Of a DNA stretch of 64,000 bases, positions 17,125 to 26,081 are shown in pieces; position 1 is the stretch's first letter; every line of letters begins with the position of its first letter. The notes beneath the pieces are model-generated. The model saw nothing but the letters and a program-made list of their open reading frames with translations, was not told where the DNA came from and made no database searches. The translations under genes were made by a program, and so were the position numbers. The stretch comes from Nocardia brasiliensis (GTDB lineage: Bacteria; Actinomycetota; Actinomycetes; Mycobacteriales; Mycobacteriaceae), in NCBI RefSeq assembly GCF_011801125.1, contig NZ_CP046171.1:3906001-3970000 (forward strand), in the 5' to 3' direction.

Positions 17125-17438
17125 GCCGGGCGCCGTTCTGTTCGTTCGGGCAGGGGTGGGAGGACCGAACAGTACCCCATCGCCGGGTCGGTGCGTACGC
17201 GGATATCCCAGGCCGGGCCACTCTTTTCCGGCAACCATCAGTAGCAGTTACCTTGCGAAATATGTAGTGCGCGTGTGCAATCGGGCCTGATTGATGCCGC
17301 CGAACTCTACGTCGCCCACCCGCGGGGTGCCGGTCGGCGGTCGTGACACGCCGCATCAGCACGGCGGCGGCCTTCGGTCGAAATCCCAACGCCGCTGGCG
17401 CTCGCGCTCTGCGGTGCCCAGCTCTATACGGCCCCGAG
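17125..17438. other. Intergenic region between divergent TetR genes
   Basis: No gene is supported. The region presumably carries the promoters of the two divergent TetR genes; only the operator at 17439 is clear. Confidence 0.45.
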
Positions 17439-17460
17439 TAACAGAGCGGACGCTCTGTTA
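17439..17460. promoter_or_regulatory. TetR operator
   Basis: TAACAGAGCG-GA-CGCTCTGTTA, a perfect inverted repeat with 10-bp arms and 2-bp centre, ends 10 bp before the ATG of the TetR gene at 17471. It is a textbook position for autoregulation of the TetR gene and the enoyl-CoA hydratase gene behind it. Confidence 0.65.
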
Positions 17461-17470
17461 TCATGGGCGC

Positions 17471-18076
17471 ATGCCCCGGCCGCGGACACACGATCCCGAC
17501 GCCGCGCTCGATGCCGCGGAATCGCTGGCAGTGGGTTCAGGTCCGGCCGCGGTGACCACGCGCGCGGTCGCCGCCGCCACCGGAATCTCCAACGGCGCGA
17601 TCTATCACACCTTCGGCTCCCGCGCCGAACTGCTCGCCCGCACCTGGCTGCGTGCCGCGCACCGCTTCCAAGCTCTGCAAACCGGACTGGTCGACGCCGC
17701 GCTGAGCGGTCCGGCTCCCGACGCCGTCGCCGCGGTCCTGGCCGCCGCCGAAGCCCCCTCGAGCTTCGCCGAACAGTTCCCGACCTCGGCGCGGCTGCTG
17801 CTGGTCGTTCCCCGCGACGAACTGCTCGCCGACGCCCCCGGCACCGTCGCCGCCGAACTCGCCGCCACCGACAAGACCCTGGTGGACCTGCTCATCCGGC
17901 TCACCCGCCTGCTCTGGGGCCGCCGCGACCGGCGAGCTGTCGACGTGCTCACCCTGTGTCTGGTCGACCTGCCCACCGCCATCCTGCTGCGCCGGGACCG
18001 GCTCGCCAATCCTCTTGCCCGCGAACAACTTCGTGCGGCGGTACAGGCCGTCCTCGCGCTCGGCCCACCGCCGTGA
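17471..18076 (+). CDS. TetR-family regulator
   Basis: A 201-residue TetR protein. The N-terminal helix-turn-helix is AAVTTRAVAAATGISNGAIY followed by HTFGSRAELLARTW. The ligand-binding part is Ala/Leu-rich. ATG 17471 is chosen because the perfect 22-bp palindrome ends 10 bp before it; the longer upstream frame would run through that operator. It precedes an enoyl-CoA hydratase family gene by 46 bp on the same strand, so it probably controls that gene and itself in response to an acyl-type ligand (inference). Confidence 0.83.
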   Translation: MPRPRTHDPDAALDAAESLAVGSGPAAVTTRAVAAATGISNGAIYHTFGSRAELLARTWLRAAHRFQALQTGLVDAALSGPAPDAVAAVLAAAEAPSSFAEQFPTSARLLLVVPRDELLADAPGTVAAELAATDKTLVDLLIRLTRLLWGRRDRRAVDVLTLCLVDLPTAILLRRDRLANPLAREQLRAAVQAVLALGPPP

Positions 18077-18122
18077 CCCTGACGAATCACCCGATCATCA
18101 GCACCTCGAGTTAGGAATCTCG

Positions 18123-18782
18123 ATGCCCACCCTGAGCTTTCACGACAAGATCGCCGTCCTCGACCTCGGCGACCACGAGAACCGTTTCACCCCGGAGTTC
18201 CTCGGCGAGGTGAACGCCCACATCGACGCCGCTCTCGACGCCGACGCGCAAGGGCTGGTCACCACCGCGAGCGGCAAGTTCTACTCCAACGGACTCGACC
18301 TGGAGTGGTTGAGCGCCAACAGCGATCGCGGCGACTGGTACGTCGCCCAGGTGCAGGCCCTGTTCACCCGCGTGCTCACCCTGTCGGTGCCGACCGCCGC
18401 CGCGCTGCCCGGGCACGCCTTCGGCGCGGGCGCCATGCTCGCCATCGCGCACGACTACCGAGCCATGCGCGCCGACCGCGGCTACTTCTGCTTCCCCGAA
18501 GCCGATATCCGCATCCCGTTCACCCCGGGCATGGCCGCGCTCATCCAAGCCAAACTCACGCCCAAGGCCGCGATCGCCGCGATGACCACCGCCCGCCGCT
18601 TCGGCGGCACCGACGCCCTCGCCTACGACATCGTCGACGCCACCGCTGACGAAGGGGAAGTCACCGCCGCCGCCCTGGCCATGCTCGCCCCGCTCGGCGG
18701 CAAAGACCGCGGCACCCTCACCGCCATCAAGAACACCATGTTCGCCCCCGCCATCGCCGCCCTGGCCACCGGCCGCGGCTGA
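18123..18782 (+). CDS. Enoyl-CoA hydratase/isomerase family protein
   Basis: A 219-residue crotonase-fold protein. Family features include SGKFYSNGLDLEWL (substrate-pocket helix), PGHAFGAGAMLAIAHDYR (second oxyanion-hole segment) and CFPEADIRIPFTPGM. It is shorter than the usual ~260 residues, like the ECI2/PaaG-like minimal members. Its nearest operon partner is the TetR gene 46 bp upstream. Likely role: hydration or isomerisation of an acyl-CoA; the substrate is not identifiable. ATG 18123 is the first in-frame start after the TetR stop with plausible coding. Confidence 0.85.
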   Translation: MPTLSFHDKIAVLDLGDHENRFTPEFLGEVNAHIDAALDADAQGLVTTASGKFYSNGLDLEWLSANSDRGDWYVAQVQALFTRVLTLSVPTAAALPGHAFGAGAMLAIAHDYRAMRADRGYFCFPEADIRIPFTPGMAALIQAKLTPKAAIAAMTTARRFGGTDALAYDIVDATADEGEVTAAALAMLAPLGGKDRGTLTAIKNTMFAPAIAALATGRG

Positions 18783-18795
18783 CGCGCGGCCGGTG

Positions 18796-19971
18796 CTACT
18801 CGCTGACCGGAGCCACCTTGTCGTCGGGTTCGGATTCGGTGTCCGGCGGTAGCGCGGTCACCGCGTCGATCTGTTCGCCGATGTAGCGGACGACGACGGC
18901 GACGACCGCGGTGACGGGCACGGCGAGGAAGGCGCCGACGATGCCGTACAGCGAACCGCCCGCCGTCACCGCGAGCAGGACGACCACCGCGTGCAACTGC
19001 ATGCTGCGGCTCTGCAATACCGGTTGCAGCACATTGCCTTCCAGTTGCTGCACCGCGAGCACGATGCCGAGCACGATCAACGCCGTGGTCAACCCGTTGC
19101 CGACCAACGCGACCAGCACCGCGAGCGCGCCGGCCACGAACGCGCCGACGATCGGCACGAACCCGCCGATGAAGGTGATCACCGCCAGCACCATCGCCAG
19201 CGGCACCCCGAGGATCACCAGTCCGGCGCCGATGAACACCGCGTCGATCAGGCTCACCAGCGCCTGCGTGCGAATGAACCCGCCGAGGGTGGCCCAGACC
19301 CGGTTGAGCACCTCCTCGATGTGGCGTCCGCTGCGGCTGCCGAGCACCGCGTGCAACCAGGGCAGCAATCGCGGCCCGTCCTTGACGAAGAAGAACGCCA
19401 GCACCAGCACCAGGAACAGGGTGACCAGCGCGGAGGTCGCGGTGCTCACCCCGGAGAACACGCCGGTCGCGATCTGCTCGGCGCTGGACTGCAACCGGGT
19501 CACGATCGCATCGACCGCGGAGCTGAGCTGTTCGTCGCGGATGCGCAGCGGCGGGCCCTGCAACCAGTCACGCACCTTGTTCACGCCCGCGGTCGACTTG
19601 TCGGCCAGCTCCGGTGCCTGATCCACCACCGAGGGCACGATCAACGCGACCACGCCGGCGAGCACGGCCAGGAAACCGACCACGGTGATCGTCGCCGCCA
19701 ACCCCGCCTTCAACCCGTGCCGCACCAGCCACCGCGTCGGCGGCCACAACACCGTGGCGACCACGATCGCCAACGCCACCGGCAGGATGACCACCCACAG
19801 CTTGCCGATCAGATACAGCAGCACCCAACTGCCGCCCGCGATCGCGACCACGCACAGCCCCCACTTCGCCAGCCACAGCAGCCCCGACCCGATCACCTCA
19901 CCGCGATCACGGACCGCACGCGCACCGTGCTCCTCCGGCTCGCTGTCCGCCGTTTCCTTCGGCTCACTCAT
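18796..19971 (-). CDS. AI-2E family transporter (UPF0118 permease)
   Basis: A 391-residue integral membrane protein. It begins and ends with acidic cytosolic tails, carries about eight membrane helices and shows the AI-2E family pattern: paired N-terminal helices, a hydrophilic amphipathic region (residues ~110-190), then FFFVKDGPRLLPWL, LGGFIRTQALVSLIDAVFIG and GGFVPIVGAFVAGALAVLVA. Family members have been linked to quorum-signal export and to Na+/H+ exchange; which applies here cannot be told. It is convergent with the enoyl-CoA hydratase gene. Confidence 0.88.
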   Translation of the reverse strand: MSEPKETADSEPEEHGARAVRDRGEVIGSGLLWLAKWGLCVVAIAGGSWVLLYLIGKLWVVILPVALAIVVATVLWPPTRWLVRHGLKAGLAATITVVGFLAVLAGVVALIVPSVVDQAPELADKSTAGVNKVRDWLQGPPLRIRDEQLSSAVDAIVTRLQSSAEQIATGVFSGVSTATSALVTLFLVLVLAFFFVKDGPRLLPWLHAVLGSRSGRHIEEVLNRVWATLGGFIRTQALVSLIDAVFIGAGLVILGVPLAMVLAVITFIGGFVPIVGAFVAGALAVLVALVGNGLTTALIVLGIVLAVQQLEGNVLQPVLQSRSMQLHAVVVLLAVTAGGSLYGIVGAFLAVPVTAVVAVVVRYIGEQIDAVTALPPDTESEPDDKVAPVSE

Positions 19972-20301
19972 GCCCGCGCCTCCCTCGACTCCAGCACCGG
20001 TGCGCCGTTACTTGACGCTCGACCCGGCCACAGTCTCGCATGCCGACCCGCCCACAACGCACGCACAACGCGCCGATCCGCTGGACCCACACCCGGTTAC
20101 GGTCTCGCAGGTGATCACGCGCTGGGCCCTGCTACGCGTACCTGCCCGCGGTCATACGTCGTCCCTGACTGATCGCAGCGGTGGTGCGCGGCGGGTATCG
20201 GCACCCGCCACGCACGCCGAGAACCGGTGCCGATCTACGCCCGAAACACCGGCCCGCCCCTCGCGATCCAGGCCAGGCGGACCGGGGCGGCGGGTAGTGC
20301 G
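19972..20301. other. Intergenic region
   Basis: About 330 bp between two minus-strand genes. No gene, repeat or clear regulatory site is seen. Confidence 0.5.
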
Positions 20302-21021
20302 TTACGAGGACTCCGCGACCGGCGGTTCTGCGGCCGACAGGTGGGTCTCGAAGAAGGCGAAGATGCGTTCCCAGGCGTCGCCTGCGGCGTCCTCGCTGTA
20401 GCCGAGGCCGGTGACGCGCAGGACCGGGTCGGCCGGGGTGAGGTTGGCGAAGGAGTGGGTGACCCGCGGATAGACCTTGACGTCGTGCTCTACACCGAAC
20501 TCGGTCAGGGTCTGTTCCAGTTTGGCGGGTTTGCCGATCAGCATCGGGTCACGCGCGCCGAAGCTGGCGACCACCGGGCAGGCGCCGTCGAGCACCGACC
20601 GGTAGTCGGCGAACAGCGACGGATAGAACGGCGCCGACGCGTCGAACCCCTTGGGCGCCACCAGCAGCGCGAACCCGCCACCCATGCAGAACCCGACCAC
20701 GGCAGTGCGACCGGTGCAATCGGGCTGGGCGACCAGGTGATCACGCGCGGCCAGCACGTCACGCACCGCGGGACCGTCACCGGTGGACACCAGCGCCCGG
20801 TAGATCGAGCGCACGCAGCGGACCCGCCCGCGGGAGAACAGGTTCGGCGCGACCACCAGGTAGCCCTTGCCGGTGAGCAGCTCCATCGTGCGCCGCAGAT
20901 CGGCACTGAACCCCATGGCGTCGTGCACCACCACGACCCCGGGCCATGGCCCCGGGCCCGACGGCCGCGCGATCATCGCCTCCAGCCGTCCGTCCGGGGT
21001 CGCAAGCTCAATCGTGTCCAT
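20302..21021 (-). CDS. Dienelactone hydrolase family protein
   Basis: A 239-residue alpha/beta hydrolase of the dienelactone hydrolase group. The nucleophile elbow is VVGFCMGGGFALL with Cys as nucleophile, the acidic residue lies in FGARDPML and the His in VYPRVTHSFAN. VVVVHDAMGFSADLRRTMEL near the N-terminus matches the family's oxyanion region. Classical members open the lactone ring in chlorocatechol and muconolactone pathways, but isolated homologues have varied esterase roles. The start ATG 21021 begins MDTIELATPDG. Hairpin copy B lies between this gene and the P-type ATPase gene upstream. Confidence 0.87.
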   Translation of the reverse strand: MDTIELATPDGRLEAMIARPSGPGPWPGVVVVHDAMGFSADLRRTMELLTGKGYLVVAPNLFSRGRVRCVRSIYRALVSTGDGPAVRDVLAARDHLVAQPDCTGRTAVVGFCMGGGFALLVAPKGFDASAPFYPSLFADYRSVLDGACPVVASFGARDPMLIGKPAKLEQTLTEFGVEHDVKVYPRVTHSFANLTPADPVLRVTGLGYSEDAAGDAWERIFAFFETHLSAAEPPVAESS

Positions 21022-21082
21022 GCCCCCAGAATCTAGGCCAGTGTCTCAGACATGTACAGGCCGGTCCGTACGTTGGTCCGGC

Positions 21083-21143
21083 GATCAGGAGGAACTGGTG
21101 GCGGCATCGGCCGAGAGGCTCCCGCCACCGGTTCCTCCTGATC
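21083..21143. repeat. Dispersed hairpin repeat, copy B
   Basis: Stem 22 bp (21083-21104 with 21122-21143) and a 17-nt loop identical to copy A. The one stem difference from copy A makes a G-T (G-U in RNA) pair rather than a break. It starts 13 bp after the stop of the P-type ATPase gene on the minus strand. Confidence 0.85.
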
Positions 21144-21155
21144 AATCGACCAGCA

Positions 21156-23642
21156 TCAACGGGGCGTCTGGCTGGGGAGGCGAAGGCCCTTGAGCGACAC
21201 CGCGTTCAAGGCCACGATGATGCTCGAACCCGACATCGACATGGCGGCGATCTCCGGGCGCAGGGTGAACCCGAACGCCGGAACGAATACGCCGGCCGCG
21301 ATCGGCAACGCGATTGTGTTGTAGCCGACCGCCCACGCCAGGTTCTGATGCATCTTGCGCAACGTGGCGCGCCCGATGCGCAGCGCGGTCGGCACATCGA
21401 GCGGGTCCGACCGCATCAGCACGACATCGGCGGTCTCGATCGCGACATCGGTGCCCGCGCCGATCGCGATACCCAGATCGGCCCCGGCCAGTGCGGGCGC
21501 GTCGTTCACCCCGTCGCCGACCATCGCGACCTTGCGCCCACCACGTTGCAACTCGGCGATCTTCGCCGCCTTGTCGCCGGGCAGCACCTCCGCGATCACC
21601 GTGTCGATACCCAGCCCCGCCGCGATCCGTTCCGCCGTGGCCCGGTTGTCGCCGGTCAGCATCACCACCTCGACACCGAGCTCGTGCAAGGCGGCGACCG
21701 CGGCCGCCGAGGTCTCCCGCGGCGCGTCGGCCAACCCGATCACCGCGGCCGCGACCCCGTCGATCGCGACCAGCACTGCGGTGTGACCCGACTCGGCCAG
21801 CCGATCACGGTGCGCGTCAAGGGAACCCAGATCGATCCCGGCACGGTCGAACAGCCGCCGATTCCCGACCGCCACGCGCCGCCCGTCCACGACGGCCACC
21901 GCACCGTGCCCGGGAATGTTCTCGAACTTGCCGGCGGACAACAAGACCCCGCCCTCGGCACGGCGAACGATCGCGGCGGCCAAGGGATGCTCGGATTCGC
22001 GTTCCACCGCGGCGACCAACGCCAGCACCGTGTCCTCGGTGAACCCGTCGGCGGTGTACACCTCGGTGACCTCGGGTTCGCCCTTGGTCAGGGTGCCGGT
22101 CTTGTCCAGCACCACCGTCTGGATGCGCGCGGCCGCCTCGAGCGCGAGCGCGTTCTTGAACAGCACACCGCGTTTCGCGCCGAGGCCGGTGCCGACCATG
22201 ATCGCGGTCGGCGTCGCGAGACCCAGCGCGTCCGGGCAGGTGATCACCACGACCGTGATCGCGAACAGCATCGCCGTCGCGAACGACGCACCCACCAGCA
22301 GCCACACCGCCAGCGTCAACGCGCCGCCGAACAAGGCGACCAGCACCAGCCAGAACGCCGCCCGATCGGCCAGCTGCTGCCCCGGCGCCTTCGAATTCTG
22401 CGCCTGCTGCACGAGATCCACGATCTGCGCCAGCGCGGTATCCGCGCCGACCTTCGTGGCTTCCACCCGCAACGTGCCGTTGGTGTTCAACGACCCGCCG
22501 ATCACCGCGGCGCCCGGTTCCTTGTGCACCGGCAGGCTCTCCCCGGTCACCATCGACTCGTCGACGTCGCTGTCGCCCTCGCGCACCACCCCGTCCACCG
22601 CGATCTTCGCGCCCGGCCGCACCAGCAGCACGTCACCCACCAGCACCTCGGCGGTCGGCACCTCGACGGGCACACCGTCGCGGAGCACCTCCGCCTTGGG
22701 CGGGGCCAGATCCAGCAGCGTGCGGATCGCGTCGTTCGCGCCGCCGCGGGCCCGCATCTCGAACCAATGTCCCAGCAGCACAAAGGTCGCCAGCATCGTC
22801 GAGGCCTCGTAGAACACCTCGCCGCCGCCGGTCAGCGTGATCGCAAGCGAATACAGCCAGCCCGCCCCGATCCCCACCGCGACCAGCACCATCATGTCCA
22901 ACGTGCGCGCACGCAACGCCGCCACCGCGCCGGTGAAGAAGATCGCCGACGAGTAGAAGATCACCGGCACGCTCAACAACAGCGCCCACACATCCTGCCG
23001 CCACCCGAACGGCACCGGCAGATGCAGCCCGAACATGTCCGTGGCCATCGGCGACCACAACATCACCGCCACCGAGAAAACCGCCGCCACCACAAACCGA
23101 TTCCGCATATCCGCCGCCATATCGGCCATGGACATCCCCGCGTGCCCCCCATGCGCCGCATGCCCTGCGTGGGTGGTGCCGTGGTCACCGCGGTCGGCCT
23201 CTGCGGGACCGCCGTCACCCGCCCGGCCACGGTGCGCCGCGTGGGTGCCATGTTCGGTGTGACCGTCGTGCTCAGCGGCCGGTCCGGAAACGCTCTCGTG
23301 CGCGGCGGATCGGTCTGCCACAGCCGATGTTTCGTGCGGAACCCGGCTCGATTGGTCGGCGGGTTCGAGGAGGGGGTCGCAGAGATGGGTGGGGACCGAG
23401 CGGCCCGCGCAGTGGTAGCCGCAGTCGCGGATCCACTGTGCGAGTTCGGCTACCGAGGTGCGGGCCGGGTCGTAGGTGACGGTGGCGGTGTGCGCGGCCG
23501 GGTTGGCGGCGACGTCGAGCACGCCGGGCCTGCGCCGCAACACCGCGGTGACCACGTTGGCCTGGCTGGCCCAGCGCACCGCACGCACGTCGAGGACCGC
23601 GGTGCGGTATCGCGTTGTCGTGCCCTGCGTATCGTCGTTCAC
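21156..23642 (-). CDS. Copper-type heavy metal P-type ATPase (CPD variant)
   Basis: An 828-residue P1B-ATPase. Residues ~10-75 look like a heavy-metal-associated domain that lacks CxxC (RAVRWASQAN), followed by a His-rich linker. Membrane helices, then the actuator motif VTGES, the transmembrane metal motif TCPDALGLATP, the phosphorylation site DKTGTLT, HP in ESEHPLAA and GDGVNDAPAL are all present. CPD replaces the CPC or CPH of canonical CopA and CopB pumps. The role is probably copper export across the cell membrane, supported by the His-rich tail and the CsoR-like palindrome upstream. ATG 23642. Confidence 0.9.
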   Translation of the reverse strand: MNDDTQGTTTRYRTAVLDVRAVRWASQANVVTAVLRRRPGVLDVAANPAAHTATVTYDPARTSVAELAQWIRDCGYHCAGRSVPTHLCDPLLEPADQSSRVPHETSAVADRSAAHESVSGPAAEHDGHTEHGTHAAHRGRAGDGGPAEADRGDHGTTHAGHAAHGGHAGMSMADMAADMRNRFVVAAVFSVAVMLWSPMATDMFGLHLPVPFGWRQDVWALLLSVPVIFYSSAIFFTGAVAALRARTLDMMVLVAVGIGAGWLYSLAITLTGGGEVFYEASTMLATFVLLGHWFEMRARGGANDAIRTLLDLAPPKAEVLRDGVPVEVPTAEVLVGDVLLVRPGAKIAVDGVVREGDSDVDESMVTGESLPVHKEPGAAVIGGSLNTNGTLRVEATKVGADTALAQIVDLVQQAQNSKAPGQQLADRAAFWLVLVALFGGALTLAVWLLVGASFATAMLFAITVVVITCPDALGLATPTAIMVGTGLGAKRGVLFKNALALEAAARIQTVVLDKTGTLTKGEPEVTEVYTADGFTEDTVLALVAAVERESEHPLAAAIVRRAEGGVLLSAGKFENIPGHGAVAVVDGRRVAVGNRRLFDRAGIDLGSLDAHRDRLAESGHTAVLVAIDGVAAAVIGLADAPRETSAAAVAALHELGVEVVMLTGDNRATAERIAAGLGIDTVIAEVLPGDKAAKIAELQRGGRKVAMVGDGVNDAPALAGADLGIAIGAGTDVAIETADVVLMRSDPLDVPTALRIGRATLRKMHQNLAWAVGYNTIALPIAAGVFVPAFGFTLRPEIAAMSMSGSSIIVALNAVSLKGLRLPSQTPR

Positions 23643-23690
23643 GGCGTCACTCCTAGCGTCGTTCCAGGCCCGATAGCCCCACCGACCATA

Positions 23691-23705
23691 TACCCCTACG
23701 GGGTA
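23691..23705. promoter_or_regulatory. CsoR-like copper operator
   Basis: TACCCC-TAC-GGGGTA, an inverted repeat of the kind bound by CsoR/RicR copper sensors, lies about 50 bp upstream of the P-type ATPase start in a suitable promoter position. No csoR gene is in the window, so the regulator would be encoded elsewhere. Confidence 0.45.
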
Positions 23706-23835
23706 GGTGTCTATCCGGCACGCTGTGCCGTGCCCGGGTGCGGCGACCGCGTACCGCTACGACGCCGCCGAGATGACCACACCAGACCTGCCACGTTCGC
23801 CAGGCGCTCCGCTGCGGTCACGACGGGCCGCTGGC

Positions 23836-23872
23836 GTCGAGGTCACCGTCCCGGTAACGGCTGGATCCTTGG
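23836..23872 (+). pseudogene. Short fragment resembling the YczE-like gene
   Basis: Thirty-seven bases match 6819-6856 inside the YczE-like gene with few differences and one missing base, including GTCACCGTC, GGTAA and CGGCTGGATCCT. The match stops abruptly on both sides. It may be a scrap of a second copy; the short length leaves coincidence possible. Confidence 0.35.
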
Positions 23873-24181
23873 AACCGAAGTCCTGCTGGACGCGATGAAG
23901 GTTCCACCCCCTCGAGCGCCGAGCTCGCGCAATGCCACCTCGATCACCCCGGGATCCCGTTGCTCGACGAGGAATCGAGGAGCGAACGCCGATCGAACGG
24001 GCGTGGCCGGCCTGGTGCGCCCTGGGGTATCACCGCCGGTGCGCCGGCCACCAACGCGCCATCGATCATCACCACCCTGTCGAATTCCCCAGCGCGAGAA
24101 GGCAAATGGCACGAAACGGTCCGGGCGGCGATGCGTGACACTTACCGTCTCAGGTAGATCTTCGGCAGGAGCGGGGTTTGG

Positions 24182-25978
24182 GTGATGGATGAACCTACAA
24201 CGTGTTGTGCGGCGTTTCAGCGGGTGGCCGCGATCGACCCGGACGCGATCGCCGTCCGGTCGATCGGCGGCGAACAGAGTCTGACCTGGCGGGAGTATGC
24301 CGCGCAGGTCCGCGAGATCGCGGCGGGGCTCAGCGCGCTCGGGGTGGGGCACGGTGACACGATCGCGCTGATGATGGCCAATCGGGTGGAGTTCTACCCG
24401 CTCGAGGTCGGCGCGCAGCACACCGGAGCCACCTCGTTCTCGGTGTACAACACCCTCGCGCCCGAGCAGTTGAACTATGTGTTCGGCAACGCGGGCAACC
24501 GGGTGGTGATCTGCGAAGCCCAGTACGTCGACCGCGTCCGCGCGTGCGGCGTGCCGATCGAACATGTGGTCTGCCTCGACGGCGCACCAGCGGGCACGAT
24601 CGGCGTCGAGGAACTGAAAACGCTGGGCCACGCCGACTTCGACTTCGAGGCGAGCTGGCGTGCGGTGCGCCCCGACGACGTGCTCACCCTCTGCTATACC
24701 TCGGGCACCACCGGCAATCCCAAAGGCGTGGAACTCACCCATGCCAACCTGCTGTTCGACGCGCACGCGTTCAACACCGTGCTGCCGGTCGAGTTCGGTG
24801 ACCGCCAAACCTCCTACCTGCCGACCGCGCACATGGCCGACCGGTTCACCGCGCTCTACCTGCAAGAGGTGTTCGGCACCCAGATCACCGTCGTACCCGA
24901 CCGCACACAACTGCCCGCCGCCTTGCTCGACGCGCGCCCGACCATCTGGGGCGGCGTGCCGCGGGTGTGGGAAAAGTTCAAGGCCGCCATCGAATTCGCG
25001 GTCGCCAACGAACCCGACGACACCGCGCGCGCGGGCCTGAACTGGGCACTCGGCGTGGCCGCCCGCAAGGCCGACGCGCAATTGGCGGGCCAGCCGATCG
25101 AGGAGGAACTGGCCGCCGAATGGGCGAAGGCCGATGCCGCCGTGCTGTCCGCCTTGCGCGCGAAACTCGGCCTGGACCAGGTGAAATGGGCGATGTCGGG
25201 CGCGGCGCCGATCCCTGCGGAGACGCTCGGGTTCTTCTTCGGCCTCGGCATCCCGATCTCCGAGGTCTGGGGCATGTCGGAGGTGACCTGCATCGCCAGC
25301 GTCGCCGCGCCGGAGGACGCCCGCCTCGGCACCGTCGGCCGACTGCTGCCCGGACTCGAATGCGCCTTTGCCGGCGACGGCGAATTCCTCATCCGCGGCC
25401 CCTCGATCATGCGCGCCTACCGCGACGAACCGGCCAAGACCGCCGAGGCGCTCGACGCGCAGGGCTGGCTGCACACCGGCGACATCCTCACCCGGGACGC
25501 CGACGGCTACCTGCGCGTGGTGGACCGCAAGAAGGAACTCATCATCAACTCCGCCGGAAAGAACATGTCACCGGCCAACATCGAGAACGCCATCAAGGCG
25601 GCCACCCCGCTGATCGGGTCCATCGCCACCATCGGTGACCGTCGCCCGTTCAACACCGCCCTCATCGTCATCGACGCCGAGACCGCCGGACCCTATGCGG
25701 CACAACACCAGCTGCCCGACGCCTCGGCGGCAGGCCTGGCCGCCCATCCCGATGTCATCGCCGCGATCGCGCGCGGCGTCGCGGCGGGCAACACGAAACT
25801 GTCACGGGTGGAACAGATCAAACGCTTCACCGTCCTGCCGACGTTCTGGGAACCCGGCGGCGACGAGATCACCCTCACCATGAAGCTGCGCCGCAAACCC
25901 ATCGCCGCGAAATACGCCCACCAGATCGAGCGGCTCTACGCCCCCGACTGTCCGCCCGAGGTGCACGAGCCCGCCTGA
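24182..25978 (+). CDS. Long-chain acyl-CoA synthetase (FadD15-like)
   Basis: A 598-residue adenylate-forming ligase. Core motifs are all intact: P-loop YTSGTTGNPKGVELTHANL near residue 179, WGGVPRVWEKF, GMSEVTC, the HTGD motif in GWLHTGDILT, DRKKELIINSAGKNMSPANIE and the C-terminal catalytic Lys in LRRKPI. It activates fatty acids to acyl-AMP and then acyl-CoA and resembles mycobacterial FadD15. ATG 24185 follows a GTG at 24182; either may start translation. It is monocistronic, ending 17 bp before hairpin copy C. A decayed fragment of a paralogue lies at 12034-12134. Confidence 0.9.
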   Translation: MMDEPTTCCAAFQRVAAIDPDAIAVRSIGGEQSLTWREYAAQVREIAAGLSALGVGHGDTIALMMANRVEFYPLEVGAQHTGATSFSVYNTLAPEQLNYVFGNAGNRVVICEAQYVDRVRACGVPIEHVVCLDGAPAGTIGVEELKTLGHADFDFEASWRAVRPDDVLTLCYTSGTTGNPKGVELTHANLLFDAHAFNTVLPVEFGDRQTSYLPTAHMADRFTALYLQEVFGTQITVVPDRTQLPAALLDARPTIWGGVPRVWEKFKAAIEFAVANEPDDTARAGLNWALGVAARKADAQLAGQPIEEELAAEWAKADAAVLSALRAKLGLDQVKWAMSGAAPIPAETLGFFFGLGIPISEVWGMSEVTCIASVAAPEDARLGTVGRLLPGLECAFAGDGEFLIRGPSIMRAYRDEPAKTAEALDAQGWLHTGDILTRDADGYLRVVDRKKELIINSAGKNMSPANIENAIKAATPLIGSIATIGDRRPFNTALIVIDAETAGPYAAQHQLPDASAAGLAAHPDVIAAIARGVAAGNTKLSRVEQIKRFTVLPTFWEPGGDEITLTMKLRRKPIAAKYAHQIERLYAPDCPPEVHEPA

Positions 25979-25995
25979 ACGGGGACTGGACAGAT

Positions 25996-26056
25996 GATCA
26001 CCAGGTAATGGTGGCGGCATCGCGCGAGAGGCTGCCGCCACCATTACCTGGTGATC
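25996..26056. repeat. Dispersed hairpin repeat, copy C
   Basis: Stem 22 bp (25996-26017 with 26035-26056) and a 17-nt loop differing at three positions from copies A and B. The outer half of the stem differs on both arms with full base pairing kept (ACCAGGTAAT here against AGGAGGAACT). It lies between the convergent acyl-CoA synthetase and metallo-hydrolase genes and has no U-run. Confidence 0.82.
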
Positions 26057-26081
26057 GCCTGACCAATTCGGCACGCGCGTC

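Larger units (their letters stand above)
23643..24181. other. Intergenic region, P-ATPase to acyl-CoA synthetase
   Basis: A 539-bp divergent promoter region. It contains a CsoR-like palindrome at 23691-23705 and a short YczE-like fragment at 23836-23872. Frames at 23932-24138 (plus) and 23944-24141 (minus) have no recognised family. Confidence 0.45.

Noticed and set aside
20946..24185. A 1079-codon open frame on the plus strand
   Set aside because: It lies opposite the P-type ATPase gene, which has complete family motifs. Its translation is His/Arg/Gln-rich as expected for the antisense of GC-rich coding DNA.
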